Assembly (NCBI RefSeq): GCF_000372065.1
Contig: NZ_AQVB01000007.1
Coordinates: forward strand, 1 to 64,000
Direction: 5' to 3'
DNA length: 64,000 nt
From: Oligella urethralis DSM 7531
GTDB lineage: Bacteria; Pseudomonadota; Gammaproteobacteria; Burkholderiales; Burkholderiaceae_B
Shown here piece after piece: positions 1 to 7,912 of the stretch; the first letter of the stretch is position 1, and each line of letters starts with the position of its first letter. The position numbers were made by a program, and so were the translations under genes. The notes under the pieces were generated by a model. The model saw only the letters and a program-made list of their open reading frames with translations. It was not told the origin of the DNA and did no database searches.

Positions 1-279
1 CTTCCCCAGTTACTGCGTTGACTCCCTGTAAGATATGCCATCCTCAATCACATGTTAGGGCTGACTAAGTATTGGGCTTTGCGAGATTATGCACGCTTAC
101 CCCCCTAACCTGCCGAATCAGGTTCACTAACGCTATGGACATCTTACTTCCTATGGCTTCCTTCAGACCCTGCCGTTAGCCAGCAACGCCCTTGCCATTC
201 GGATTATCTTCCCCTTAGTCAGGGTGATACAGGTCTCTTGCAACCTGTCGGGTTTGCCAACCTCGCTGGGCAAACACAC
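1..279 (-). mobile_element. 5' part of a group II intron (class C-like), continuing off the left edge
   Basis: Read on the minus strand, the element starts at 279 with GTGTG, the group II intron 5' boundary consensus (GUGYG). It then carries a CTGAAGGAAGC segment characteristic of domain I in bacterial introns. Near the left edge a CTGGGGAAG segment resembles the end of domain III in the Oceanobacillus class C intron. The insertion point lies directly after the T-tract of an intrinsic terminator, which is the target preference of class C introns. Only the ribozyme 5' domains are visible. The reverse transcriptase/maturase gene and domains V-VI would lie beyond position 1. The class is inferred from remembered consensus and from the insertion site, not from a folding search. 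Confidence 0.75.
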
Positions 280-313
280 AAAAAAAGCTGCGAATTAAAA
301 CCGCAGCTTTTTA
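280..313 (-). terminator. Intrinsic terminator of the secreted-protein gene; intron insertion site
   Basis: An 11-bp stem (arms 282-292 and 302-312) with a 9-nt loop is followed on the minus strand by a run of T. It lies 14 bases after the stop of the gene ending at 328. The group II intron begins immediately after the T-run. Confidence 0.85.
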
Positions 314-327
314 ATCGAGGAGGCCAC

Positions 328-864
328 TCACTTTTTAGCCTCGTCTTTTTCCAAACGTTTGTCTAGCTTTTTATTTGCTTCTTTAAAATCTTCATACCTG
401 TCTTTACAGGTCTGGGTGAACTGCTCTAAATCACCCTCCATGGACTCAAAGGATGCTCTCAACTCCTCAGCTGCTTTTACAGCCGCGTCTTTAGCTTCGG
501 GGAATCGATGCAAGCGATCCTCAAGCGCTTGGAAATAGTCTAAACACTCTTTAGGTAAATCATCGCGAGGAATAGCACTTAAGGGACTGTCATCACCCAT
601 CGCCTGCTCCACCGCCCCTGGCAGCTCTTCCTCAGTACCATCCCGAGACATCTTCTCAACCACCTCAGCTGAAGATGCTTCATTGCTGTCAGCCTTTTTA
701 GGTTGAGGCTTATCTGGCGAGCCTGCACCAGCATAACCTGTACTCGCTGGACTACCAAGCGAGTTGGCTTCTTCAACGTGAGTGTCATTCGTATCAGTAT
801 TGCCGTGAGCTATTAAGGCAAACGAAGCGAATAATGTTGCTACTAATATTTTTACTTTCATCAC
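328..864 (-). CDS. Secreted acidic hypothetical protein
   Basis: The product has 178 residues. It has a signal peptide (about residues 1-22: two Met, a Lys, a hydrophobic run, then AHGN), so it is probably periplasmic or exported. The mature part is hydrophilic, with a Pro/Ser/Glu-rich stretch (about 35-75) and a C-terminal half (about 105-178) rich in Lys, Glu and Ala with heptad-like spacing, consistent with a coiled coil. Two cysteines (in KECLDYF and QTCKDRY) could pair. A GAGG-type ribosome site precedes the ATG. I do not recognise a family. It ends in a good terminator and is followed by the intron. Expression looks independent of its neighbours. Confidence 0.75.
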   Translation of the reverse strand: MMKVKILVATLFASFALIAHGNTDTNDTHVEEANSLGSPASTGYAGAGSPDKPQPKKADSNEASSAEVVEKMSRDGTEEELPGAVEQAMGDDSPLSAIPRDDLPKECLDYFQALEDRLHRFPEAKDAAVKAAEELRASFESMEGDLEQFTQTCKDRYEDFKEANKKLDKRLEKDEAKK

Positions 865-1236
865 ACCACCTCTATTGTGAATGGTTAAAAAACTAAGCTA
901 ATAAACAATTAAGGGATATTAGTTAGTCGTGATTCAAACACTTCTAAAGCTATTTAAACCACATTTTGCAAACTCAGCTATCTCTGCCTCACTTGCGCTT
1001 CCTTTTTTTGCTTCACCAATATGATTAATAAAAGCAAAAGAAGTCAGTCAAGTGTAACCATCTCTTGTGATGAGCGCTATTACCAATCTATGTCAGATGC
1101 GACATATTATTACGAGCAGGAGATCAGTCTAACCATGTTTAGTTGGGATTCTTGCAGGCGGTCATGCTATTACTTGTTGACTATGATGAAACCTTCAGAT
1201 CAGGCAAACCCTGCAGCTTCCTGAGAACACAAATGC
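865..1236. other. Intergenic region, no supported gene
   Basis: This 372-base stretch separates the start of the secreted-protein gene from the porin terminator. It is AT-rich and presumably holds the promoter of the gene at 328-864. A 67-codon frame on the plus strand (1021-1224) has no ribosome site and no recognisable product. I see no RNA gene or repeat here. Confidence 0.5.
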
Positions 1237-1266
1237 TAAAAGCCACTCCGAAGAGTGGCTTTTTTA
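1237..1266 (-). terminator. Terminator downstream of the porin
   Basis: Arms AGCCACTC (1241-1248) and GAGTGGCT (1253-1260) close a CGAA tetraloop. A-runs on one side and T-runs on the other make it able to work in both directions. It lies about 40 bases after the porin stop. Confidence 0.9.
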
Positions 1267-1304
1267 TCTATTTATTCTACACGGCCAAGAAGCCATGCGA
1301 ACAA

Positions 1305-2513
1305 TTAGAAGCGGTGCTGTAAACCAACAACTGCTTGAGTTGCTGTAGCTTTCGCTTTACCGTTGAAGTTTTCGTAACGCTCTTTACCTTCAGCCCAACC
1401 GTAAGCTGCTACGCCGTATACGGAAGTGCGCTTAGATAAGCTGTGACGGTAGCCTAAAGCAAACTTGTGAGATTTAACTTTTACATTCTCATTCCACTCT
1501 TTGTTTTTAGAAGTGTTACCAGCGTAAGAGAACATAATCTTACCAGCATCACCCACAGGCGCAGATAAACCACCTAACCAAGAGTGCTGACGTAAACCTT
1601 CACCACCGATAGCAGCTGGATTGGTTCCGCGCATGTTAGAAAAAGCCGCAGCTGTTAAGTCACCGATACCAGCTTCTAAGTCGGCGTCAGGATTAACGTG
1701 ACCATCAATTAAAGCACCGTACATTAAGTGCAACTTAACTACATCAAAGTCATAAGTAGCACCAACGTTCCATGCTTTAGTTTTAGTTCTTACGTCCTCA
1801 AGATTACCTGGATTAGTGTTCTTATGCTTACCATCAATATAGTCAAATGAAGCACCTAGATAGATAGGACCTGAAGTAAAGCCCAAACCAGTAGTTACAC
1901 CAATTTGACGCTTAGTTTCTTTATAGCTACCAGTAGCAGTATTCGTCTTTTCTTCTTTATCAGAGTGAACTAAACCAAGACCAAACTGGAAACCGCTGTA
2001 GTTAGGAGTTACATACTTAATAACACCGTCGTTACGCTCAGATAACGAACTACCAAAAACTGCAGTAGCAGAAGCTAAACCACCACCAGTACCAAATGGA
2101 TCAACAGGCGCTACAAAGGTATCAGCAGCGTTGTACTGACGACCGATAGTGAAAGTACCCCAGCTATCACCAGCCAAACCAACATAGGCCTGACGACCAA
2201 ATAAGCGACCGCCCTGAGCTGATTTACCATTATTAAGATTAAAACCGCTCTCTAATACGAAGATAGCAGATGTACCGTTACCTAGGTCCTCTTTACCTTT
2301 TAGACCCCAACGGTTACCGTTAAGAACGCCACTATCAACACCATTTTCACGTACTCTTACCTTGTTGCCTTGGTAATCGCCGCGGAACTTAGTCTCAGTC
2401 TGTTTAAAACCGTAACCAGCGTCAACTAAACCGTATAAAGTGACAGATGATTCTGCGTGAGCAACACCGGCGAAACCGGTAACAAGAGCTGCAGCTAGCA
2501 AAGTCTTTTTCAT
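1305..2513 (-). CDS. Gram-negative outer membrane porin
   Basis: The product has 402 residues and would form a trimeric general-diffusion beta-barrel in the outer membrane. It starts with a cleavable signal peptide (MKKTLLAAALVTGFAGVAHA), and the first strand SSVTLYGLVDAGYGF is the hallmark of Bordetella/Neisseria/Burkholderia porins. The conserved RWGLKGKEDLG and GRQAYVGLAG segments follow. The chain ends in Phe (GLQHRF), the outer membrane sorting signal recognised by the BAM complex. The ATG at 2513 has a CGGAG ribosome site. The gene stands alone with its own terminator and a long upstream region containing a large inverted repeat, so it is probably separately regulated. Substrate or ion selectivity cannot be read from the sequence. 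Confidence 0.95.
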   Translation of the reverse strand: MKKTLLAAALVTGFAGVAHAESSVTLYGLVDAGYGFKQTETKFRGDYQGNKVRVRENGVDSGVLNGNRWGLKGKEDLGNGTSAIFVLESGFNLNNGKSAQGGRLFGRQAYVGLAGDSWGTFTIGRQYNAADTFVAPVDPFGTGGGLASATAVFGSSLSERNDGVIKYVTPNYSGFQFGLGLVHSDKEEKTNTATGSYKETKRQIGVTTGLGFTSGPIYLGASFDYIDGKHKNTNPGNLEDVRTKTKAWNVGATYDFDVVKLHLMYGALIDGHVNPDADLEAGIGDLTAAAFSNMRGTNPAAIGGEGLRQHSWLGGLSAPVGDAGKIMFSYAGNTSKNKEWNENVKVKSHKFALGYRHSLSKRTSVYGVAAYGWAEGKERYENFNGKAKATATQAVVGLQHRF

Positions 2514-3036
2514 TTGTTAAATCTCCGTAGATTTGAGTAATTAGAACAGTATTCGCAACATCCACTTGTTTGAATGACTGCCCTCTAAATATTCCACAAA
2601 GGGAAGATGTGTTTATTGCACCAAATTTTGAGTGTTTTGACTACTCTTAAACTCAAAATTCTCTTTTTTTTGTTGTTTTAGTCGCGCTTCTGTTGCCATG
2701 AGGCAACAAAAAAGAACTAAAACAACAACCCTAGGTCTTGCTGCTTGTTGGCACTCTTAAGAAAATACTTTAAGTTAGAGCCCCAACTACTTCATACAAA
2801 CAAAACCAAACAACAACTTCAGTTTACCTGTTTTTAGCGATAAAACAACGTTTATGTTGTATAAGTGATACGTTTTTACTGTATTCTGTTATTTTTATAC
2901 AACAAAAATACCTTAAATCTCACTTTTACGTAGCTTGTGCACAACAAGTCAAGCCAATGCAGTGCGCTTAATTTCCAAACACATCGTTGATATACACGAC
3001 GACTCCCTTTATCCACCTACCTATTTTCTATAGGCA
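2514..3036. other. Long upstream region of the porin
   Basis: About 520 bases carry no credible ORF on either strand. The region is AT-rich and contains the composite inverted repeat at 2670-2728 and a smaller palindrome, ACAAC-6-GTTGT, at 2845-2860 that could be an operator. The porin promoter must lie here, but no single -35/-10 pair is convincing enough to assign. Confidence 0.5.
2670..2728. repeat. Composite inverted repeat upstream of the porin
   Basis: A perfect 13-bp outer stem (2670-2682 with 2716-2728) encloses a perfect 7-bp inner hairpin (TGTTGCC 2691-2697 with GGCAACA 2702-2708, loop ATGA). It lies about 155-215 bases upstream of the porin start. No T-run follows on either strand, so it is not a standard terminator. 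It could be an mRNA leader structure, a small RNA or a protein-binding palindrome. Confidence 0.8.
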
Positions 3037-3064
3037 AACAAAAACCACTGCCGTAGCAGTGGTT
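3037..3064 (-). terminator. Terminator of azu
   Basis: A perfect 9-bp stem (3043-3051 with 3056-3064) closed by CGTA is followed on the minus strand by TTTTGTTTG. It lies 50 bases beyond the azurin stop. Confidence 0.85.
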
Positions 3065-3114
3065 CATATTGTGTCTTAGTCAGCAGAGGCCGAAGCCCCT
3101 ACATCAATAATTAT

Positions 3115-3564
3115 TTAGTCGACTAATTTCACTGAGCCTTTCATGATCGCAAAGTGACCAGGGAATGAGCAGAAGAACTCATAGCTCTCACCCTCTTCAA
3201 ATACAGAAGGCTTAAACTTAACAGAGGTCTCCTCACCGCCACCAACCATATCGGTATGGGCGATGATGCGCTCATCGTCTTTATTTAAGTAGTCATTAGC
3301 AGGACCCGCTGCAGCTGCCTCAGTAGCGATAGCTTGTGCATCAGCAGCTTTAGAAATCACGACGTTATGACCCATAGCTGCTTTAGGTAAGTTACCAACG
3401 TGTTTAAGGTTAAGCGTCACCTCGTCGCATGACTTGCTGACTTCGATTTCCTTAACATTGTACTGCATGGCATCGTTACCCTCGATATTGATGGTGCACT
3501 CAGCAGCCATCGCAGGGGCAGCAGCAGACAATAAAGCAGCTAAAGCAAATGATTTGATTTTCAT
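3115..3564 (-). CDS. azu: Azurin (blue copper protein)
   Basis: Azurin is a periplasmic type 1 copper electron carrier, working with c-type cytochromes, nitrite reductase or peroxidases. The product has 149 residues: a 20-residue signal peptide ending AMA, then a 129-residue mature protein starting AECTINIEG. In mature numbering all copper ligands sit exactly at the canonical positions: Gly45, His46, Cys112, His117 and Met121 (motifs MGHNVV and FCSFPGHFAIMKG). The Cys3-Cys26 disulfide is also present. I chose the ATG at 3564, which has an AGGAG ribosome site, rather than the upstream TTG that lengthens the frame by six codons. The gene is monocistronic with its own terminator. Its redox partners are not in the window. 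Confidence 0.97.
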   Translation of the reverse strand: MKIKSFALAALLSAAAPAMAAECTINIEGNDAMQYNVKEIEVSKSCDEVTLNLKHVGNLPKAAMGHNVVISKAADAQAIATEAAAAGPANDYLNKDDERIIAHTDMVGGGEETSVKFKPSVFEEGESYEFFCSFPGHFAIMKGSVKLVD

Positions 3565-3774
3565 ACTATTTTCTCCTAGCAAGTGGTAGGTTCAACTAAA
3601 TTATAGTGAATTAGATGATAGCCTACCATTAATAAATACAATAGTGAAACCGAAATAGTAACAACTCCTGACACCCAGCTGTCATTCCGGTCGCCCTCTC
3701 TATAATATAGCCAGTTGCCAATTTATCAAGTAAATCTCGGGCACAAAGCTTGCGTTTAAGCAAAGCCTGGGGAT

Positions 3775-4725
3775 TTAATCATCCACTAACTTACGTGACA
3801 ATTCACGCGGCAAGGGGAAAGCGACATTTTCTTCAATCCCCTGCATTTTACGAACTGAAATAGCTCCTAACGCCTTGAGACGAGAAATCACGTCCTGCAC
3901 TAGCACCTCAGGTGCCGATGCACCCGCCGTAATACCAATACGCTGCGCCCCCTCCAACCACTGAGGATTAATACACTCGGGCCCATCCACCAAATACGAG
4001 GGACAGCCTAGACGCTCAGCCACCTCGCGTAAACGGTTAGAGTTAGAACTATTAATACTCCCCACCACAAAAAACACATCACATTCAGGCGCCATCATTT
4101 TCACCGCATCCTGACGGTTTTGCGTAGCATAGCAAATATCGCTCTTTTTAGGCTCAACAATATTAGGAAAACGAGCCTTTAGTGCAGCCGTCACCTGAGA
4201 GGCATCATCCACCGATAAGGTGGTTTGAGTCACCAAAGCCAAACTATCTGGATTCTCAACCACCAGATTAGCTACATCCTCCGGCGTCTCCACCAGATGA
4301 ATACGCCCCTCAGCCTGACCGAGGGTACCCTCAACCTCCGGGTGCCCCTTATGCCCAATCATGATAATTTCAAGATTGGCATTGTGCATTTTCTTCACCT
4401 CCATATGCACCTTGGTCACCAGCGGACATGTCGCATCAAAGACCTGCAGACCACGACGCTCCGCCTCCTCCCGCACAGCCAAAGAGACACCATGCGCAGA
4501 AAACACCACAATTGCACCCGCTGGCGCCTGATCCAGCTCCTCAATAAAAACCGCACCCTTGGCGCGCAAGGAGTCAACCACAAAGCGATTATGCACAATC
4601 TCGTGGCGCACGTAAATCGGCGCCCCATGAAGCTCCAAGGCTCTTTCTACAATATCAATGGCGCGGTCCACACCAGCACAGAAGCCGCGTGGCTCGGCTA
4701 AATAAATCTCAGCTTGCTGAGGCAT
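3775..4725 (-). CDS. ispH: 4-hydroxy-3-methylbut-2-enyl diphosphate reductase
   Basis: IspH (LytB) catalyses the last step of the MEP isoprenoid pathway, reducing HMBPP to IPP and DMAPP with a [4Fe-4S] cluster in the cytoplasm. The product has 316 residues, the usual length. The three cluster cysteines are visible in GFCAGVDRA (about residue 16), [11 protein letters not shown] (about 100) and [11 protein letters not shown] (about 200). The catalytic Glu lies in the following GTLGQ and TTLSVDD blocks of the family. It lies 2 bases downstream of fkpB, the classic fkpB-ispH pair, so the two are co-transcribed and probably translationally coupled. Confidence 0.97.
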   Translation of the reverse strand: MPQQAEIYLAEPRGFCAGVDRAIDIVERALELHGAPIYVRHEIVHNRFVVDSLRAKGAVFIEELDQAPAGAIVVFSAHGVSLAVREEAERRGLQVFDATCPLVTKVHMEVKKMHNANLEIIMIGHKGHPEVEGTLGQAEGRIHLVETPEDVANLVVENPDSLALVTQTTLSVDDASQVTAALKARFPNIVEPKKSDICYATQNRQDAVKMMAPECDVFFVVGSINSSNSNRLREVAERLGCPSYLVDGPECINPQWLEGAQRIGITAGASAPEVLVQDVISRLKALGAISVRKMQGIEENVAFPLPRELSRKLVDD

Positions 4726-4727
4726 GA

Positions 4728-5183
4728 CTACATCACTCCCAGAATCTCTACATCCACCTTGATATCGACACCACTCAGCGGATGATTAAAATCAATTAAG
4801 GCACTGTCGCCATCCCAACCCATAAAAACGCCGGCATACTTGCTACCATCGGGTGCCATAAACTCAAGCATATCCTCCACCTCAAAATCCGCATCGGCAC
4901 CCGCATGCTGATCAAGCAGCTGCTTAGACACATGGATTAATAAATCCGGATTACGCTCGCCATAGGCCTCTGCCGCAGCCACATGATAAGTCAGGCTATC
5001 GCCGTCCTTTAAACCAATTAATGGCGCTTCTAACCCTGGCAACCACTGACCAGAACCCAACAACAGGGTTGCCGGCTTAGCGTCGAAAGTATCAATAAAT
5101 ACCTGCCCCTTGCCCTTTCCAGAATCCAAGCTGATGCGGTAATGCAAGGTTAAATACGAATCTGCATGGACAATATTACTCAC
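4728..5183 (-). CDS. fkpB: FKBP-type peptidyl-prolyl isomerase, SlpA/FkpB-like
   Basis: The product is a 151-residue cytoplasmic peptidyl-prolyl cis-trans isomerase and chaperone of the SlpA/SlyD branch. An FKBP domain (about 1-70) contains the [15 protein letters not shown] and [15 protein letters not shown] segments. The insert-in-flap domain follows (about 75-125), and the FNHPLSG motif, highly typical of this branch, lies near residue 133. No metal-binding His-rich tail is present, which favours SlpA/FkpB over SlyD. It is the first gene of the fkpB-ispH operon and is divergent from radC, with 65 bases between them. Confidence 0.92.
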   Translation of the reverse strand: MSNIVHADSYLTLHYRISLDSGKGKGQVFIDTFDAKPATLLLGSGQWLPGLEAPLIGLKDGDSLTYHVAAAEAYGERNPDLLIHVSKQLLDQHAGADADFEVEDMLEFMAPDGSKYAGVFMGWDGDSALIDFNHPLSGVDIKVDVEILGVM

Positions 5184-5248
5184 TTTTGCGTTTTTCCTGA
5201 GGCTTTAAGCCATAGTTAAGTTTCGATTAAACACTTATTGTACCTAAA

Positions 5249-5926
5249 ATGAATACACCACATACATTTCAAGGCCAAGAGCGACCTAGAGAACGCTTAT
5301 TACAGCATGGACCCAAAGTCCTAACCACTCCCGAACTACTTGCCGTGGTGCTAGGCACCGGTGCGCCTGGGCGCGATGCCGTGCAATTCAGTGCTGAATT
5401 ACTGGAGCAATTTAGCGGTTTACGTAATTTATTAGCAGCCGACTATAGCGATTTGCGCCGCTTTAAAGGCATGGGTAATGCTAAAATCTGCCAGCTTCAA
5501 GCCATTAATGAACTAGCCGGACGCAGCATTGAGGAGGAGCTACGCCAAAGCGACACGCTCAACAATTCACAACTGGTAAAGCGCTATTGCATCAATCGCT
5601 TAGGGCATCTGGCGGTGGAGCATTGCATTGCCATTTATCTTGATGCTTGCTATCGACTCATTTGCTGCACTGAAGTTTCACGCGGCACCCTCAGCCGCAC
5701 CACCGTCTACCCAAGGGAGGTGGCAGTGGAAGCACTCAAATTTAATGCCGCCGCCGTGATCCTTGCGCATAACCATCCCTCAGGCTCCGCTACCCCCAGT
5801 GAGTCAGATATCGCACTCACCAAGCACCTGCATAAGGCATTAGCACTGATTGATGTCACCCTACTGGATCATATCGTAGTGAGTCAAAAAGAGGCGAATT
5901 CACTATCAGAACTCGGGCTATTTTAA
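5249..5926 (+). CDS. radC: RadC family JAMM-domain protein
   Basis: The product has 225 residues. An N-terminal helix-hairpin-helix-like UPF0758 region (about 10-95: RERLLQHGP, LLAVVLGTG, FKGMGNAKICQL) precedes the C-terminal JAMM/MPN-like metal site, EXnHxHPSG...PSxxD, seen as AHNHPSGSATPSESD near residue 175. The name comes from a historical link to DNA repair, and the molecular function is not settled. The ATG at 5249 is the only sensible start. The gene is divergent from fkpB and convergent with nagB, whose terminator lies just after its stop. Confidence 0.95.
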   Translation: MNTPHTFQGQERPRERLLQHGPKVLTTPELLAVVLGTGAPGRDAVQFSAELLEQFSGLRNLLAADYSDLRRFKGMGNAKICQLQAINELAGRSIEEELRQSDTLNNSQLVKRYCINRLGHLAVEHCIAIYLDACYRLICCTEVSRGTLSRTTVYPREVAVEALKFNAAAVILAHNHPSGSATPSESDIALTKHLHKALALIDVTLLDHIVVSQKEANSLSELGLF

Positions 5927-5927
5927 C

Positions 5928-5966
5928 TAAAAAGTGGCGTTAGGTGATGGATACCCTGACGCCACT
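5928..5966 (-). terminator. Terminator of nagB
   Basis: A 12-bp stem (5933-5944 with 5955-5966, one G-T pair) is followed on the minus strand by TTTTTAG. The T-run is on the nagB side, so it mainly ends nagB. It may also act as a weak barrier to radC transcription. Confidence 0.75.
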
Positions 5967-5995
5967 AGCTGTAAATGCGAGTGGGTGCAGCCTAT

Positions 5996-6745
5996 TTAGG
6001 CCATGCGCTGAACCGCACTCGCTGGCAGTTGAGCCGCCGCCTTTTCATCAATAATAAAAAGTGTATTCGGATGCCGCTTAAGCATTGAGGCAGGCATTTG
6101 CTCATCATAGTCACTGGCATACAGTGCCGCCACCACGTCCGCTTTATTCGCACCCGTGGCAATAAAGAGGATCTGCTTAGCCTCCATAATATCTTTCATG
6201 CCCATGGTCACTGCGCGCGTTGGCACCTCATCCATGGAATCAAAAAAGCGACTATTATCGATACGTGTCTGCACGGACAAATCAATCACATGGGTGCGGC
6301 TATCAAAGGGCGTGCCCGGCTCATTAAAGCCGATATGACCATTACCACCTACCCCTAACAACTGCAAATCAATCCCACCATTGTCCATAATCTTTTGTGA
6401 ATACTGCTCACAGTGCAGCTCAACATCCACAGGCGTACCATCCGGCACAAAGGTTTTAGACTTAGCAAAGTTCAGATGATCAAATAAATACCGATTCATA
6501 TAGTAATGATAACTTTGCGGATGATCGGCCGATAAACCAATATACTCGTCCAAATTAAAGGAGCTCAACTGCGACACATCCAGTCCCTGCGCCTTCACGT
6601 CCTGACAAAAGCGCTCATACACCGGCTCCATGGTGCTACCAGTCGCCAACCCCAAGATCGCGGCAGGCTTATCCTTAATTAATTGAACTAAGCGCTCACT
6701 GACAAATTGAGCAACAGCAGATGGATCCTTAAAGACTAAAAACAT
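5996..6745 (-). CDS. nagB: Glucosamine-6-phosphate deaminase
   Basis: NagB converts glucosamine-6-phosphate to fructose-6-phosphate and ammonia, feeding amino sugars into glycolysis in the cytoplasm. The product has 249 residues, the size of the short monomeric Bacillus-type enzymes. Visible motifs are GLATGSTMEPVYE (substrate phosphate loop, about 32-44), FNLDEYIGL (general base Asp, about 63-71) and GNGHIGFNEPG (catalytic Asp/His region, about 134-144). The start ATG at 6745 sits behind a recognisable promoter. No nagA, nagE or nag regulator is nearby, so it is a single-gene unit here. Confidence 0.95.
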   Translation of the reverse strand: MFLVFKDPSAVAQFVSERLVQLIKDKPAAILGLATGSTMEPVYERFCQDVKAQGLDVSQLSSFNLDEYIGLSADHPQSYHYYMNRYLFDHLNFAKSKTFVPDGTPVDVELHCEQYSQKIMDNGGIDLQLLGVGGNGHIGFNEPGTPFDSRTHVIDLSVQTRIDNSRFFDSMDEVPTRAVTMGMKDIMEAKQILFIATGANKADVVAALYASDYDEQMPASMLKRHPNTLFIIDEKAAAQLPASAVQRMA

Positions 6746-6777
6746 GGTTTTGCAATATAAAAATGAGTGGGAAAGGT

Positions 6778-6807
6778 ATTATAAAGTAATTCGAAAAGCG
6801 CTTTAAA
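6778..6807 (-). promoter_or_regulatory. nagB promoter with LacI-family-like palindrome
   Basis: The -10 TATAAT (6778-6783) and a -35-like TTTAAA (6802-6807) are separated by 18 bases on the minus strand. The perfect palindrome AAAGCGCTTT (6795-6804) overlaps the -35 side and has the central CG typical of LacI-family operators. Binding by a specific repressor is inference. Confidence 0.5.
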
Positions 6808-6941
6808 TGATTGCCATCAGCGCCACAAAAATCCCTCCTATGATAGTCAACAGCATGACAGTTAAGGGGTAAAAAACATGTTCAAATTGTTAAATCTAAA
6901 CTATTGACACGCTCTTCAAGCGGATAACAAGGACATTCACT

Positions 6942-7262
6942 GTGAAACATCAAGTTACTTTCATATTCAGCCCCGATCAGCGCTTAGAATACACGCTTAA
7001 CGACCTGGATCTTAGCGAGGCTTCCATTGAGGCAGCACAGCAGTGGCTCTACGCCAAATGGGAGGAGCTCGAGTGCGAGCCCTTTCGCCCCAGTGGTAAG
7101 GTGCTGCTATTAGACCGCATCCTAGGTATTGCGCAGGAGGTTGGTTACCATGAGCTAAACGATCATCCCGGCCTGGCTGAAAACTTTGCCAAGCATATTG
7201 CCATTGCCTTGGACTCCGCCCATGTTACGGTTGATATGCCAGCTCTGATCGTCGCCTCCTAA
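6942..7262 (+). CDS. Conserved-looking hypothetical protein, 106 residues
   Basis: This is a small soluble acidic protein with a GTG start (6942) behind an AAGGA ribosome site. It begins with a beta-like segment (MKHQVTFIFSPD), continues into a helical region (EASIEAAQQWLYAKWEELE), and contains KVLLLDRILGIAQEVGYHEL. There is no signal peptide, membrane segment or metal motif. The coding quality (codon use like the neighbours, two downstream hairpins) supports a real gene. I do not recognise a family. Confidence 0.7.
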   Translation: MKHQVTFIFSPDQRLEYTLNDLDLSEASIEAAQQWLYAKWEELECEPFRPSGKVLLLDRILGIAQEVGYHELNDHPGLAENFAKHIAIALDSAHVTVDMPALIVAS

Positions 7263-7281
7263 TAGGCGCTGCCACGGCTAA

Positions 7282-7366
7282 GGCACTGATTTTACAGTGC
7301 CATTTTGAAAAGCCATTTAGCCTTTTCGCAACAAAAAGACGGATTTTTATCCGTCTTTACTTTTAT
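7282..7366 (+). terminator. Two tandem hairpins ending the 106-residue gene
   Basis: The first stem is GGCACTG/CAGTGCC (7282-7288, 7295-7301). The second is a 9-bp stem (7335-7343, 7350-7358) followed by TTTACTTTTATTT. The second is the likely intrinsic terminator, and it also insulates rpmE2. Confidence 0.75.
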
Positions 7367-7380
7367 TTGACAGGGATATT

Positions 7381-7389
7381 TGTTATACT
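7381..7389 (+). promoter_or_regulatory. Extended -10 promoter of rpmE2
   Basis: TG-T-TATACT (7381-7389) is a good extended -10 element. A TTGACA lies only 11 bases upstream, too close to pair with it. Transcription would begin near 7396 and give a leader of about 75 bases before the rpmE2 ATG. Confidence 0.5.
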
Positions 7390-7469
7390 GCCCTGCTATT
7401 AACAGGATACGTGGCCTCCATATGGTATGTGAGGTTGGCGACCCAATTAGCACTATATACGGATTTATC

Positions 7470-7739
7470 ATGAAAGAAGGTATTCACCCTGAGTACCGCG
7501 ATGTGGTTTTTTTAGACCAACAAACCGGTAATCATGTCATTATTCGCTCAACTGCACCAACACGTGAAACCATCGACATCGACGGCCAAACTTACCCGTT
7601 ATACAAATGTGATGTGACTTCTGAATCACACCCTTTCTATACCGGTGCACAGACTCGCGTTGTTGAAACCGGTCGCGTTGAGCGCTTCCGCAATCGCTAT
7701 GCAACTACAGCTGGCGCTTTAAAGAAGAAAAGCAACTAA
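7470..7739 (+). CDS. rpmE2: 50S ribosomal protein L31 type B
   Basis: The product is an 89-residue ribosomal protein of the large subunit, starting MKEGIHPEYRDVVF. It is the zinc-independent (C-minus) form: the paired cysteines of the zinc form are absent, with only KCD left. In many bacteria it replaces the zinc form under zinc limitation, when Zur repression is lifted. The ATG at 7470 fits the family. An in-frame extension of 30 codons upstream is non-homologous and only reflects an open frame. It is monocistronic, with its own promoter and terminator. I looked for a Zur palindrome and found only distant half-sites. Confidence 0.92.
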   Translation: MKEGIHPEYRDVVFLDQQTGNHVIIRSTAPTRETIDIDGQTYPLYKCDVTSESHPFYTGAQTRVVETGRVERFRNRYATTAGALKKKSN

Positions 7740-7765
7740 TCAGCATTGATTAGGGTAGTACAGAG

Positions 7766-7790
7766 AGCAGCCTGATGGGCTGCTTTTTTT
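7766..7790 (+). terminator. Terminator of rpmE2
   Basis: Stem AGCAGCC (7766-7772) with GGCTGCT (7778-7784) is followed by seven T. Confidence 0.9.
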
Positions 7791-7912
7791 ATTGTTCAAT
7801 CGCTCTAACAACGCACTGGCCTAAAGCCGATTTTAGACAGCGCTTAGTGAATATCTTGTTAAATTAGTTTAAACTACAGGGATTTACTAATCCTAATCTC
7901 AGCATTCAATCT

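Noticed and set aside
1021-1224. 67-codon plus-strand frame as a small protein gene
   Set aside because: No ribosome site, random-looking composition, no recognisable product, no terminator of its own apart from the porin terminator.
4225-4701. 158-codon plus-strand frame opposite ispH
   Set aside because: Antisense shadow of ispH. No ribosome site and no plausible product.
7381-7404. Zur box upstream of rpmE2
   Set aside because: TGTTA and TAACA half-sites exist, but spacing (about 14 bases between) does not match the known GTTATA-N-TATAAC arrangement.
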